The notes beneath the pieces are model-generated. The model was not told the DNA's origin and did no database searches. It was given only the letters and a program-made list of their open reading frames with translations. This document shows positions 19,326 through 29,094 of a stretch of 38,590 nt of DNA, piece after piece. The position numbers and the translations under genes were made by a program. The stretch comes from Polyangiaceae bacterium. GTDB lineage: Bacteria > Myxococcota_A > Polyangia > Polyangiales > Polyangiaceae. The stretch is from positions 1 to 38,590 of the forward strand of contig JADLFU010000257.1 in the NCBI GenBank assembly GCA_020849655.1. The letters are read 5' to 3'. Positions within the stretch are counted from its first letter, which is position 1, and each line of letters begins with the position of its first letter.

Positions 19326-19868
19326 ATGAACCTCGCGTTCCTCGATCCGGCCTCGGTCTCGCGCGGCGAGCGCAACGCCATCCGTGACATGTGGGATCGG
19401 CTCCACGGCGTGCCCGGCGGCAAGGCGCTGTTCTCGCTCGCGATCGGCAAGATGGCGCCGTACAGCGGCACCGTCGGCGCGAGCGTCGAGGTGCTGCGCG
19501 ACGGCTACAGCGAGGTCACGATGAGGGACCGCCGCGCCGTGCGGAACCACCTCGACTGCGTGCACGCGATCGCGCTCGTGAACCTCGCCGAGATCACCGG
19601 CAACCTCGCGCTCGGCTACTCGCTGGCGCCCGACGCGCGCTTCATCGTGGCGGGCCTCTCGATCGACTACCGGAAGAAGGCGCGCGGCACGATCAGGGGC
19701 GTCTGCGAGTGCCCGCCGATCGAGGGGTCCGCGAGGAGGGAGATCGCGGTGCCGGTGAGGATGCTCGATCCCGGCGGAGAGCTGGTGGCCGAGGCGATCT
19801 TGCGGACGCTGGTGGGGCCGAAGGAGCGGGCAGCCCGCGGCGCGCGACGCGCCAGCGCACCTCGGTGA
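19326..19868 (+). CDS. DUF4442-type hotdog-fold protein (thioesterase-like)
   Basis: 180 residues. The sequence follows the DUF4442 pattern: [60 protein letters not shown] and a strand [20 protein letters not shown]. In hotdog thioesterases the segment around [11 protein letters not shown] holds the active-site helix; a catalytic residue cannot be fixed here. Likely acts on acyl-CoA in the cytosol. A TAGGTT -10-like box ends 7 nt before the ATG (19313-19318) and no ribosome site is visible. The basic C-terminal tail is extra. Confidence 0.82.
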   Translation: MNLAFLDPASVSRGERNAIRDMWDRLHGVPGGKALFSLAIGKMAPYSGTVGASVEVLRDGYSEVTMRDRRAVRNHLDCVHAIALVNLAEITGNLALGYSLAPDARFIVAGLSIDYRKKARGTIRGVCECPPIEGSARREIAVPVRMLDPGGELVAEAILRTLVGPKERAARGARRASAPR

Positions 19869-19964
19869 AGCGCCCCCCCGGAGCTGCGGAGAGGTCCGCG
19901 ACGGTGATCCCCCGGCGCTCGTCCGGGCTGGCCATCCTCCCCGCGACGCGCGACCCTCCGCGCG

Positions 19965-21803
19965 ATGCGCGTCGCGCTCCTCTACCCCCCGCCGTGGAAG
20001 CTGCCGGACGACGGCGAGGCGCCCGATCCCGCCGACGGTCCCCCGCCGGGGTACCAGCGCGGCGATCTCGACGCGGATTTCTACCAGACCCCGTACGGGC
20101 TGTTCTCGCTGGGCGCGCAGGCGCGACGCGCGGGGCATCAGGTCAAGGTGCTGAACCTCTCGGCCTTCACGTGGTCGAAGGTCGACGAGGTGCTCCGCGC
20201 GCTCGACGCGGACGTGTACGGGATGTCGTGCTGGACGGCGACCCGCCGCGGCGTCGCGCTCTCTGCCGCGCGCCTGAAGGAGCTGCGGCCGCGCGCGCAC
20301 GTCACCGTCGGCGGCCCGCACGCGACGCCCCTCGCCGAGCAGATGCTCCGCCACCACCCGGCGATCGACACGGTGTGCGTCGGGGAGAGCGACGTCACGT
20401 TCCTCGAGCTCCTCGCCAGGCTCGCCGCGGGCGAGGGCGTCGCGGGCACGGCGGGTGTCGTCTGGCGCGGCGCGCGAGGCGAGCCCACGCGCGGCCCGGA
20501 GCGCGAGGCCATCGCGCGGCTCGACGAGCTCGCGTGCCCGCACCACGCGTTCTCCACGCACATCCTGATGACCGCGCGCGGGTGCCCGTGGGCCTGCACG
20601 TTCTGCGGCGCGGAGACGAGCTGGGGCCGGGGGTTCCGCTCGCAGTCGGTCGACTACGTGCTCGACGCCATCGAGGCCGCGCTGCCGAAGCTCCCCGTCA
20701 GGATGCTGCAGATCAAGGACGACACGTTCACGACGAACAAGAAGCGCGTGACGCAGATCTGCGAGGGCATCCTCGACCGCGGGCTCAGGTTCGTCTGGAG
20801 CTGCGACACGCGCGTCGATCTGCTGACCGAGCCGCTCTTGCGGGTGATGCGCCTCGCGGGGTGCCAGCGGTTGTCGCTCGGGGTCGAGTCGGGCTCGCAG
20901 CGCATCCTCGACGCCATCGACAAGAAGATCACCGTCGACGAGATCCTGACGTCGACGCGCCTCGCGAAGGAGGCGGGCATCAAGGTCCGCTACTACATGA
21001 TGCTCGGCAACCGCGGCGAGACGCGGGAGACGTTCGAGGAGACGCTCTCGTTCCTCGAGCGCGCGCGGCCGCACGAGTACCTGTTCTCGTGCCTCTCGGT
21101 GTACCCGGGCACCATCGACTACCGCGACGCCGTCGCCGGCGGCTGGCTCGCCCCGGAGATCGACTGTCGCGAGCGGTTCCAGGAGCTGAAGACGCCGTTC
21201 GACGCGTCGCCGGAGGACACCGCGCTGATGAACGCGTGGTTCCACGAGCACACCGGGCTGCAGCCGATGCACGTCGACGGCGTCGCCGAGTACCGCGCGA
21301 TCCTCGAGCGCCTCGGCGACCACGACGGCGCGCACCTCGATCTCGGCGCGGCGTACTACCGGGAGGGAGAGCTCGAGCTCGCCGACCACCACGTCACGCG
21401 CGCGCTCGAGCTCGGCTACCCGCTGCCCGGCCTCGCCTACAACCACAAGGCCTGCATCGCGAAGGCGCGCGGCGATCTCGACGCGATGATGAGCCACTTC
21501 TCGACCGCGGCGCGGGTCGATCCCCAGCACTGGGTGCTCATCCAGAACGTCAACGCCGCGCGCGCGTGGTTCGCCGCCGACGGGCCGCGGCGCGGGCTGC
21601 CGCTCGAGCTGTCCGCGCGCCATGATTTCCAGCTGCTCGAGCGCACCGCGCAGCCGACGCTGCCAGGCCCGCTCGCGGAAGACTTCGCGACGTGGGGCGA
21701 CGCGGATCTCGCCGCGCAGCCAGCCGGCGACTACCTGCGCTTGCCCGGTCAGGAGGGCAGCCGGCGCGATCTCGGGGACAAGCGCAGGCTGCGGACCGTG
21801 TGA
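19965..21803 (+). CDS. B12-binding-domain radical SAM protein with C-terminal TPR-like region
   Basis: 612 residues. The N-terminal part (1-190) is a cobalamin-binding-type Rossmann domain (MRVALLYPPP, ADVYGMSCWTATRRGV, VTVGGPHATPLAEQML, VCVGESDVTFLEL). The radical SAM core follows with the cluster cysteines Cys207, 211 and 214 in RGCPWACTFCG, then IKDDTFTTNKKR, VWSCDTRVDLLTE and LSLGVESGSQRIL. From about 440 two TPR-like helical repeats appear (AHLDLGAAYYREGELELADH, KACIAKARGDLDAMMSHFST). The substrate is unknown; the domain layout is that of the large BchE-like class, which includes methyltransferases and cyclases. It stands as a single gene. No ribosome site is obvious at the ATG. Confidence 0.88.
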   Translation: MRVALLYPPPWKLPDDGEAPDPADGPPPGYQRGDLDADFYQTPYGLFSLGAQARRAGHQVKVLNLSAFTWSKVDEVLRALDADVYGMSCWTATRRGVALSAARLKELRPRAHVTVGGPHATPLAEQMLRHHPAIDTVCVGESDVTFLELLARLAAGEGVAGTAGVVWRGARGEPTRGPEREAIARLDELACPHHAFSTHILMTARGCPWACTFCGAETSWGRGFRSQSVDYVLDAIEAALPKLPVRMLQIKDDTFTTNKKRVTQICEGILDRGLRFVWSCDTRVDLLTEPLLRVMRLAGCQRLSLGVESGSQRILDAIDKKITVDEILTSTRLAKEAGIKVRYYMMLGNRGETRETFEETLSFLERARPHEYLFSCLSVYPGTIDYRDAVAGGWLAPEIDCRERFQELKTPFDASPEDTALMNAWFHEHTGLQPMHVDGVAEYRAILERLGDHDGAHLDLGAAYYREGELELADHHVTRALELGYPLPGLAYNHKACIAKARGDLDAMMSHFSTAARVDPQHWVLIQNVNAARAWFAADGPRRGLPLELSARHDFQLLERTAQPTLPGPLAEDFATWGDADLAAQPAGDYLRLPGQEGSRRDLGDKRRLRTV

Positions 21804-21830
21804 GCGCGCGGCCCCCGCAGCTCACCACGC

Positions 21831-22397
21831 TCAGCGGCTCCACACGAACACGAGCGGCAGCTTCAGCATCAGCCCCGCGGTGAAGGCGGTGCCCTCGCCG
21901 AGCGTCGTCGTCGTGCGCACGTAGAGCGGTCCGTAGAACCCGGTCACCTGGGGCCCGCTGCCGACGCCCGGCCGGACCGACCACCCCGCCGCGACGCCCG
22001 ACAGCTCGTCGCGCACCTGGGCCTCGGCGTAGAGCGCGGGCCTCGACGAGAAGGCGCCCTGCTCCACGGGGACGACGCCGAGGTTCAGGCCGTACGCGCG
22101 CGTCGGGAGGACCATGAGATCGTCGCGGTGGCTGCGCTCGTTCGCGCCGTACGAGACCGCGAGCTCCGCGCCGACCCGCGAGACGCCCACGCCCGACTGC
22201 GTGCTCCCGCCGCCGACGAAGGGCCCGGGCGACACCGTGACGAGGTGCTCGCCCGGATCGTCGGGGAGGGTGAGCTGCTCGGCGGTCAGATCGGCCGGCG
22301 GCTCCGCGGGGCGCGCCACGCCCGGCGCGTTCGCCTGTCCGTGCCACACGACGCAGCCCTGCGACAGACACGCGGCGAGGATCGCGACGCGCCTCAC
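21831..22397 (-). CDS. Lipoprotein of unknown function, possibly barrel-like
   Basis: 188 residues with a short lipoprotein signal, MRRVAILAACLSQGC (Cys15). The mature part has a Pro-rich linker, then alternating strands with glycine turns: HLVTVSPGPFVGGGS, VGAELAVSYGANER, AYGLNLGVVPVEQG, ALYAEAQVRDELSGVAAGWS and FTAGLMLKLPLVFVWSR. The pattern resembles a small outer-membrane beta structure. Its ATG overlaps the stop of the upstream membrane-protein gene by 4 nt, so the two are coupled. Confidence 0.75.
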   Translation of the reverse strand: MRRVAILAACLSQGCVVWHGQANAPGVARPAEPPADLTAEQLTLPDDPGEHLVTVSPGPFVGGGSTQSGVGVSRVGAELAVSYGANERSHRDDLMVLPTRAYGLNLGVVPVEQGAFSSRPALYAEAQVRDELSGVAAGWSVRPGVGSGPQVTGFYGPLYVRTTTTLGEGTAFTAGLMLKLPLVFVWSR

Positions 22398-23332
22398 CGC
22401 GCCACCTCGAGCGTCTTCGCCGAGGGCGCGCGGGGCGCCGCGGCGCCCTGATCACGACGCACCCAGGGGTGCTCGCCCTCGTGCACGTAGCGCAGCGGCA
22501 GCGAGATCGTGGCGTCGCCCGTCGCCGAGCGCACGCGGAGCTCGAGCTCACCGTCGCGCACGCCGGAGTTCCACAGCGCCTCGTCGTCGAACAGGAACGG
22601 CAGGTAGCCGTGGCCCGGCGCCGTCACCGTGATCTCCGGCTCGCTCGCGAACACGCGGCCGCCCGCGCGCAGCACGCCCGACACCGACACCGCGCACGCG
22701 CGCTCGAGCGAGGCCACGCGGAGCCCGACGCCGAGGCCCTCCTTCCCTGACTTCGCGACGAAGGGCGTCACGCGCGCGCAGCCCGCCGGGCGCTCCTGCC
22801 TGTCGAGCTGCCACACCGCGAACCCGCGGCGCGTGTGCGCGGGCGACGTCGCGATCGACGCCGCCGCCGACGCGAGCACCACCGCGGCCTGCACGGCGCG
22901 CGGCGCAGGAAGCACCGGCGGCGCCAGGAGGTGGTGGAGCGCGAGCAGGAGCGCCGGCAGCGCGACGAGATCCGTCGGGTCGAGCGCGACCGAGCCCCAC
23001 GCCGCGTTCGCGAGCGCGTTCGCCGCGGGCCACGTCTTCAGCAGCGAGAAGACGAGCCCGGTCGCGAGCGCGCTCCCGAGCGCCACCACGAGCCTGCGCG
23101 GCGCGCGAGGGTGCAGCTCGACGAGCGTCGTCAGCAGCACCGGGAACAGCGCGAGCCCCGCGAAATCGGACAGCTTGCCCGTGAGCCACCCGGGGAGCAC
23201 GCCCGCGCCCTTCAGCGCGTGATCGTTCAGCAAGAGGACGGCGAGCGCGACGAGAGGGGTCGGGTGCACGAGCCCGCGGGGGCGCGCGCCGTTCGCCGCC
23301 CGAGCCTCAGCCGCCGACCCCGCCCCCTGCAC
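22394..23332 (-). CDS. Membrane protein with C-terminal soluble domain, unknown function
   Basis: 312 residues from GTG 23332. The N-terminal half has four to five membrane segments. The first region holds the striking motif LNDHALKGAGVLPGWLTGKL followed by SDFAGLALFPVLL. Later segments are LVVALGSALATGLVFSLL, LVALPALLLALHHLLAPPV and AAVVLASAAASI. The C-terminal half (from about 165) is a predicted exported beta domain with two cysteines, GCARVTPF and RACAVSV. It is downstream of rng and pilZ with 12-bp spacing and upstream of the lipoprotein. Role unknown; a partner for the lipoprotein is likely from the coupling. Confidence 0.75.
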   Translation of the reverse strand: MQGAGSAAEARAANGARPRGLVHPTPLVALAVLLLNDHALKGAGVLPGWLTGKLSDFAGLALFPVLLTTLVELHPRAPRRLVVALGSALATGLVFSLLKTWPAANALANAAWGSVALDPTDLVALPALLLALHHLLAPPVLPAPRAVQAAVVLASAAASIATSPAHTRRGFAVWQLDRQERPAGCARVTPFVAKSGKEGLGVGLRVASLERACAVSVSGVLRAGGRVFASEPEITVTAPGHGYLPFLFDDEALWNSGVRDGELELRVRSATGDATISLPLRYVHEGEHPWVRRDQGAAAPRAPSAKTLEVAR

Positions 23333-23344
23333 CCTCTCGACCCT

Positions 23345-23644
23345 TCAGGGCTTCGCGATCAGCAGCCGATCGAGGATGGCCTTCGACGCGGAGCCGACCT
23401 CGCGGAACACCACGCCCATCCCGCCCTCCTCGACGCGCACGACCTCGCCCTCTCCCTCGATGGTCTCGATGTCGTCCATGATGACGGTGAACATCAGCCG
23501 CACCTTCGTGCCGATCGGCAGCGGGGACTTCGACCGGATGAACGCGCCGGTGCGCGAGATGTTGGTGACGTACTCCTCCAGGAAGGCGTCGAACGAGGCG
23601 AATTCCTTGTTGATCGTGACGCGCTCGTCCTTGCGATCGGTCAT
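23345..23644 (-). CDS. PilZ-domain protein
   Basis: 99 residues, a single PilZ domain. The c-di-GMP motif is present: RxxxR in RKDER (Arg4-Arg8) and NISRTGAFI in the (D/N)xSxxG position. The later strand LPIGTKVRLMF and GMGVVFREV fit the barrel. It would bind c-di-GMP and pass the signal to a partner. The gene begins 4 bp after the rng stop, so it belongs to the rng operon, where any link between c-di-GMP and RNA decay is unproven. Confidence 0.88.
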   Translation of the reverse strand: MTDRKDERVTINKEFASFDAFLEEYVTNISRTGAFIRSKSPLPIGTKVRLMFTVIMDDIETIEGEGEVVRVEEGGMGVVFREVGSASKAILDRLLIAKP

Positions 23645-23648
23645 CGGC

Positions 23649-25751
23649 TCACTTCCCCTGGAGGTCGAATTTCTCTACGTGGTAGCCCTTCTGCGGGACG
23701 AGATCGATGCGGCGCTCGGTGCGACGCTCCGCCTCCTTCAGCGACTCGCGCTCCTCGATCTTCAGGTGCGCGCAGACGTCGGGGTGCGCGTTGACGAGGA
23801 TGGTGTACCCCGGCAGCGACGCGCGCTCGCGGCGGATGGCGCGGAGGATCTCGTACGACACCGTCTGCTTGCTCATCACGCGGCCCGCGCCCTCGCAGTA
23901 CGGGCAGGGCTCGTGCGTGGCGCGGCCGAGGCTCTCGCGGGTGCGCTTGCGGGTCATCTCGATGAGGCCGAGCTCGCTGATGCGGTTCAGCGAGGTCTTC
24001 GCCTTGTCCTTCAGCAGCAGCTCCTCGAGGCGCCGGCGCACCTGCTCGCGCGAGCTCGCGCGCTCCATGTCGATGAGGTCGAGCACGATGAGCCCGCCGA
24101 GGTTGCGGAACCTGAGCTGGTACGCGATCTCCTCGACCGCCTCGAGGTTGGTCTTGAGGATGGTCTCCTCGTGGTCCTTCGAGCCCTTGCCGACGAAGCG
24201 GCCGGTGTTCACGTCGATGGCCGTCAGCGCCTCGGCCTCGTCGATGATGAGGTACCCGCCGGACTGGAGCGGCACCTTGCGCGCCAGGGCGCGCGTGATC
24301 TCCTCCTCGAGGCCGTAGCCGTCGAAGATGGGCTCGTCGCCCGCGTACAGCTCGATGTCCTTCACGCGCTCCGGCATGAACATCTCGACGAAGCGGACGA
24401 GGCGGTCGTACTGGTGCCGATCGTCGATGACGATCTTCTCGACGTCGTCGCCGAACATGTCGCGCGCGACCTTGAGCACGATGTCGAGCTCCTCGTAGAG
24501 GTTGGTCGGCGCCTTCGCGCCCTCCTTCTTCTTCGCGATCTCGCCCCAGAGCCGCACGAGGTAGCCGACGTCGGCCTTCAGCTGCTTCTTCGTGAGGCCC
24601 TCGGCGAGCGTGCGGATGATGATGCCGCCGGTGGGCGGGCGCATCCCCTCGATGGCCTCGCGCAGGCGCTGGCGCTCCTTGTCGTTGCCGATGCGCTTCG
24701 AGACGCCGACGTAGTCGACCGTCGGCATGTAGACGACGTACCGCCCGGGCAGCGAGACGTGGCTGGTGACGCGCGCGCCCTTGCTGCCGATGGGCTCCTT
24801 CGAGATCTGGACGAGCACCTCCTGTCCCTCGCGGACGACGTCGCGGATGGGGGTGTTCTTGTCGATGCGGGGCGCGCCCTTCTTGCGGTCGTCGCGCTTC
24901 GGCTGCGGCTGGGCCTCCGCGCGGCGGGCCTCTGGCTCGGACGCGCCTCCGCCACCTCCGCCTCCCCCCCCACCACCTCGACGGCGACGGCGACGACGAC
25001 GGGGCGATCCTCCGCGCTCCTCGGCCGCCGCCTCGCCCGGCGCGCCCTCGGCCGCCGCGGGCCCGTCGGCGCCGTCAGCGACGTCCTCGTCGTCGTCTCC
25101 GTCCGCGTCGTCGCCCACGACCTCCTCCGCGGCCGCGGGCGCGTCGTCGGTCACCGCCTCCTCGGCGGCCGCGGGCGCGTCGGCGCCCCCCATGGGCGCG
25201 GCCTCGGCGACGGGCGCCTCGGCCTCGGGCTCCTCGTCGGAGACGTCGGTCGACGGGACCTCCGGCGGGATCGCGCCGGTGTCGACCGCCGGGGGAGGCT
25301 CGATCGCGGTGGCCTCGGCGGGCGCGGGCGCCTCCGGGGCGACCGCCTCGACCACGGCGCGCGGCTGGGCCTCGCGGGCGGCCTTCGGCGGTGGCTGGGA
25401 GCGACGCCCGCGACCTCGCGACGGGCTCGGCGCGTCGGACGCGGCGGCGTCCTCGGGCGGGGTGTCGTCCTCGCCGCGGTCGTTCTTCTTCTTGCCCGAG
25501 AGGTACGCGTCGAGATCGTCGGGGCGGATGAGGTCCTCGACGTGGAGGAAGGCGGCCTTGTCGAGGCCGACGTCGATGAACGCGGCCTGCATCCCCGGCA
25601 GCACGCGGGTCACGCGGCCGAGCACGACGTTGCCGAGGCACTTCTCGCGGCTCTGCCGCTCCATGTGGAGTTCGGCGATGATGCCGTCCTCGATGAGCGC
25701 GACGCGCGTCTCGCCGATTTCGCAATTGATGACGATGAGGTTCTTGGCCAT
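23649..25751 (-). CDS. rng: RNase E/G-family ribonuclease with a large insertion in the S1 domain
   Basis: 700 residues. The core is RNase E/G: KNLIVINCEIGETRVALIED, the S1 part GRVTRVLPGMQAAFIDVGLD, then IRDVVREGQEVLVQISKEP, and the DNase-I-like domain with catalytic Asp513 (AIDVNTGRF) and Asp558 (LIVLDLIDMER). The zinc link is Cys616 and Cys619 in EPCPYCEG. Between residues about 86 and 296, inside the S1 barrel, lies a low-complexity insertion: acidic and Ala/Pro-rich, ending with eight Arg and eleven Gly. The C-terminal scaffold of RNase E is absent, so by core length it is closer to RNase G. It should cut single-stranded AU-rich RNA and help rRNA maturation. Confidence 0.92.
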   Translation of the reverse strand: MAKNLIVINCEIGETRVALIEDGIIAELHMERQSREKCLGNVVLGRVTRVLPGMQAAFIDVGLDKAAFLHVEDLIRPDDLDAYLSGKKKNDRGEDDTPPEDAAASDAPSPSRGRGRRSQPPPKAAREAQPRAVVEAVAPEAPAPAEATAIEPPPAVDTGAIPPEVPSTDVSDEEPEAEAPVAEAAPMGGADAPAAAEEAVTDDAPAAAEEVVGDDADGDDDEDVADGADGPAAAEGAPGEAAAEERGGSPRRRRRRRRGGGGGGGGGGGASEPEARRAEAQPQPKRDDRKKGAPRIDKNTPIRDVVREGQEVLVQISKEPIGSKGARVTSHVSLPGRYVVYMPTVDYVGVSKRIGNDKERQRLREAIEGMRPPTGGIIIRTLAEGLTKKQLKADVGYLVRLWGEIAKKKEGAKAPTNLYEELDIVLKVARDMFGDDVEKIVIDDRHQYDRLVRFVEMFMPERVKDIELYAGDEPIFDGYGLEEEITRALARKVPLQSGGYLIIDEAEALTAIDVNTGRFVGKGSKDHEETILKTNLEAVEEIAYQLRFRNLGGLIVLDLIDMERASSREQVRRRLEELLLKDKAKTSLNRISELGLIEMTRKRTRESLGRATHEPCPYCEGAGRVMSKQTVSYEILRAIRRERASLPGYTILVNAHPDVCAHLKIEERESLKEAERRTERRIDLVPQKGYHVEKFDLQGK

Positions 25752-25844
25752 GGGCTCGCTGCGGCCCTCCGCGGAGTCTGTGGTCCGTGTGTGGCTGCGA
25801 CCGAAAAATTGGGCGCCACGACAGGAACGGATGTTTAGTTGCCC

Positions 25845-25873
25845 GATGTAACGGGGCCGCGGAGCGCAGGCAA
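25845..25873 (-). promoter_or_regulatory. Candidate sigma70-type promoter of rng
   Basis: On the minus strand TTGCCT and TACATC are separated by 17 nt, giving a leader of about 90 nt before the rng ATG. It lies in the 187-bp divergent gap shared with the MFS gene. Confidence 0.35.
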
Positions 25874-25893
25874 GCAGAAGGGGCTGGCGGGGT

Positions 25894-25910
25894 TGATTTC
25901 GACGAAATCA
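25894..25910. promoter_or_regulatory. Perfect 17-bp palindrome, candidate operator
   Basis: TGATTTCGACGAAATCA is a perfect dyad with 8-bp arms and a 1-bp centre, AT-rich in a very GC-rich context. It ends 28 bp before the MFS transporter ATG and overlaps no gene, just upstream of the rng promoter candidate on the other strand. The symmetry suits a dimeric repressor. Which regulator binds cannot be told, because none is encoded beside it. Confidence 0.55.
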
Positions 25911-25938
25911 GCGGGATTGGTGGCATCCTCGCGGGCGA

Positions 25939-27342
25939 ATGCCGAACTGGGTCAGCGAGCTCGCGTCGATCGTCGCGCTCCTCGTCGTCGTGGCGGTCGT
26001 CGTCGGCCGGCTGCCGAAGGTCGACCTCGGCCACTCGCGCGCGTTCGTCCGGCGCCGCGCGATGAACTGGCTGCCGGTGGGGCTGACGTACGCGTTCCTC
26101 TACATGGGACGCTACAACCTGAACGCGGCCGTCGGCGACGGGCCGGCGTTCCTGTTCGACAAGCAACAGTACGGGACCATCTCCGCGTTCGGGACGCTGA
26201 CGTACGGCGTCTCGTTCGTCATCAACGGGCCGCTCACCGACAAGCTCGGAGGCAAGAAGACGATCGTCCTCTCGGCGGTGGGCGCGGGGCTCTCGAACCT
26301 CGCCACCGCGGCGCTCGTGTGGGCGGCGATGGACGGCGCGCTCGTGCCCCCAGAGAAGCGGGCATCGCTCGTCGCGCCGCTCTCGGCCCTCTACGCGGCG
26401 AACATGTACTTCCAGAGCTTCGGCGCCGTCTCGATCGTGAAGGTGAACTCCGCGTGGTTCCACCGGCGCGAGCGCGGCACGTTCGGCGGCATCTTCGGCA
26501 TCCTGATCTCGCTCGGCCTGTACTTCGCGTACGACTGGGGCGGGCTCATCAAGAAGAGCGCGCCGCTGCCGTTCCTGTTCATCGTGCCGGCGATCATCCT
26601 GCTCGCGTTCGCGGCGCTCGACGTGTGGCTCGTGGCGGACACGCCGGGCCAGGCCGGCCACGAGGACTTCGACCTCGACGACGCCACGCAGACGAGCGGC
26701 GAGAAGCTCCCGATGTCGAAGGTCGCGCTCATGATGCTGAAGAACCCCGCGATCGTGACGATCGCGCTCGTGGAGTTCTGCAGCGGCGCGCTCCGGACGG
26801 GCATCCTGCAGTGGTACAAGCCGTTCACGAACGATCTCGGCCGCAAGGCCGACTTCGTCGCCGGGCACTGGGGCGCGCTCAACTGCGCGGCGGGGATCCT
26901 CGGCGGCATCCTCGCTGGCGTGCTGAGCGACCGGCTGTTCCAGTCGAGGCGCGGGCCGATGGCGGGCGTCCTGTACGGCGCGATGATCGCGGGGTGCGTC
27001 GTGATGTACGTCGCCTTGCCGACGGCGTGGGTGGGCTGGGTCGTCGTGCTGATGTCGCTCGCGGTGATCGGCGTGCACGGGATGCTCTCGGGCACGGCGA
27101 GCATGGACTTCGGCGGCAAGGAGAACGTCGGCCTCGTCGTCGGGGTGATCGACGGGTTCGTCTACCTCGGCATCACGCTCGGGTTCGTGATGGGCCGCCT
27201 CCTGCCGAAGAAGCCCGAGTCGGCCGATCCGCACGCGTGGTGGGTCTGGCCGGCCGGGATGCTCCCGATCGCGATCGTGGGGTTCTTGCTGTCCCTGCGG
27301 GTGTGGAACGCGACGCCGACGCGCGGCGGCGGCGGACACTAG
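25939..27342 (+). CDS. MFS transporter, organophosphate:phosphate antiporter-like
   Basis: 467 residues with about 12 membrane segments plus a leading N-terminal helix (LASIVALLVVVAVVVG). After RRAMNWLPVGLTYAFLYMGR YN, the start of the OPA/GlpT/UhpT type, come INGPLTDKLGGKKT (MFS loop 2-3 motif) and a second-half copy LAGVLSDRLF. The late segment MLSGTASMDFGGKENVGLVV is the GlpT-like helix-11 region. It should exchange a phosphorylated or organic anion across the inner membrane; the substrate is unknown. It converges on the CoA-transferase gene with the stop codons next to each other. Confidence 0.87.
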   Translation: MPNWVSELASIVALLVVVAVVVGRLPKVDLGHSRAFVRRRAMNWLPVGLTYAFLYMGRYNLNAAVGDGPAFLFDKQQYGTISAFGTLTYGVSFVINGPLTDKLGGKKTIVLSAVGAGLSNLATAALVWAAMDGALVPPEKRASLVAPLSALYAANMYFQSFGAVSIVKVNSAWFHRRERGTFGGIFGILISLGLYFAYDWGGLIKKSAPLPFLFIVPAIILLAFAALDVWLVADTPGQAGHEDFDLDDATQTSGEKLPMSKVALMMLKNPAIVTIALVEFCSGALRTGILQWYKPFTNDLGRKADFVAGHWGALNCAAGILGGILAGVLSDRLFQSRRGPMAGVLYGAMIAGCVVMYVALPTAWVGWVVVLMSLAVIGVHGMLSGTASMDFGGKENVGLVVGVIDGFVYLGITLGFVMGRLLPKKPESADPHAWWVWPAGMLPIAIVGFLLSLRVWNATPTRGGGGH

Positions 27343-28500
<1,158 letters not shown>

Positions 28501-28538
28501 GGCGCGCGCAGCCTACGCGGCCGGCGCACAAACGCGAA

Positions 28539-28567
28539 GAGCCCCGGACCGGCGTGGCCCGGGGCTC
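28539..28567 (-). terminator. Hairpin terminator after the SCP2 gene
   Basis: GAGCCCCGG and CCGGGGCTC form a perfect 9-bp stem with an 11-nt loop, 22 bp past the SCP2 stop on the minus strand. A short T-containing stretch follows. It separates SCP2 from the CoA-transferase gene. Confidence 0.6.
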
Positions 28568-28588
28568 CGCACCCTCGCGCGGGGGAGC

Positions 28589-28921
28589 TCAGCCCTTCAG
28601 CGCGAAGAGCTTCTGGAGCTTCATCGCGAGCATCGGGTTGCCCGCGACCTTGAGCTTGCCGCTCATGTAGAGCTGCATGCCGTTCGCCTGGGGGTTCTCG
28701 AAGAGCTTCTGGAAATCCTCGTCGGCGATCGTGAGCGTGCAGTCGGCGGCCTCGTTGCCGGCCTTGCAGCTCGGGCCGCTCTCGGAGACGTCGATGAACC
28801 ACTCGCCGACGCCGGTGATGTTCATCTGGTACTTCGCGCCGATCTCCTTCGCGCCGTCGGGGTTACCGGCGATCGCGGCGGGGATTTCCTCGTCAAAGAG
28901 CTTCTTCGTGTCGACGGCCAT
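28589..28921 (-). CDS. SCP2 sterol-carrier-domain protein
   Basis: 110 residues forming one SCP2 domain: MAVDTKKLFDEEIPAAIAGN, YQMNITGVGEWFIDVSESGP, ADCTLTIADEDFQKLFENPQ and the closing YMSGKLKVAGNPMLAMKLQK. Such proteins bind lipids or acyl-CoA in a hydrophobic tunnel. Two cysteines lie in the sheet. GGAGGAA sits 6 nt before the ATG, a strong ribosome site, and a partial -35 TTGACG is seen at 28985-28990 (minus strand). Divergent from the Omp85 gene; the AMACR-like gene follows downstream. Confidence 0.9.
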   Translation of the reverse strand: MAVDTKKLFDEEIPAAIAGNPDGAKEIGAKYQMNITGVGEWFIDVSESGPSCKAGNEAADCTLTIADEDFQKLFENPQANGMQLYMSGKLKVAGNPMLAMKLQKLFALKG

Positions 28922-29094
28922 CGTTGATTCCTCCGGGCGAGACCTCGTGTCTCGGCGCGCACGAGAACTCGACCTCGCGCGGCGCGTCAAGGCAGTTCGG
29001 CGCAGACGCTGCGCTCCGTCGGATCGCCGCACGCAGCAGGGAACGCGGCGCTTTGACGCGAACGCGCGGACGCGCGAAGTCGCGGTGTCCGTTG

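Noticed and set aside
24940-25005. The C/G-rich tract in the RNase gene as an assembly artefact or frameshift
   Set aside because: The frame stays open on both sides and the catalytic domain continues normally; it encodes the Arg8-Gly11 tract.
28938-28954. CGAGAC-N5-GTCTCG inverted repeat between SCP2 and Omp85 genes as an operator
   Set aside because: Arms of 6 bp with GC-rich composition are expected by chance, and position relative to a promoter is unclear.
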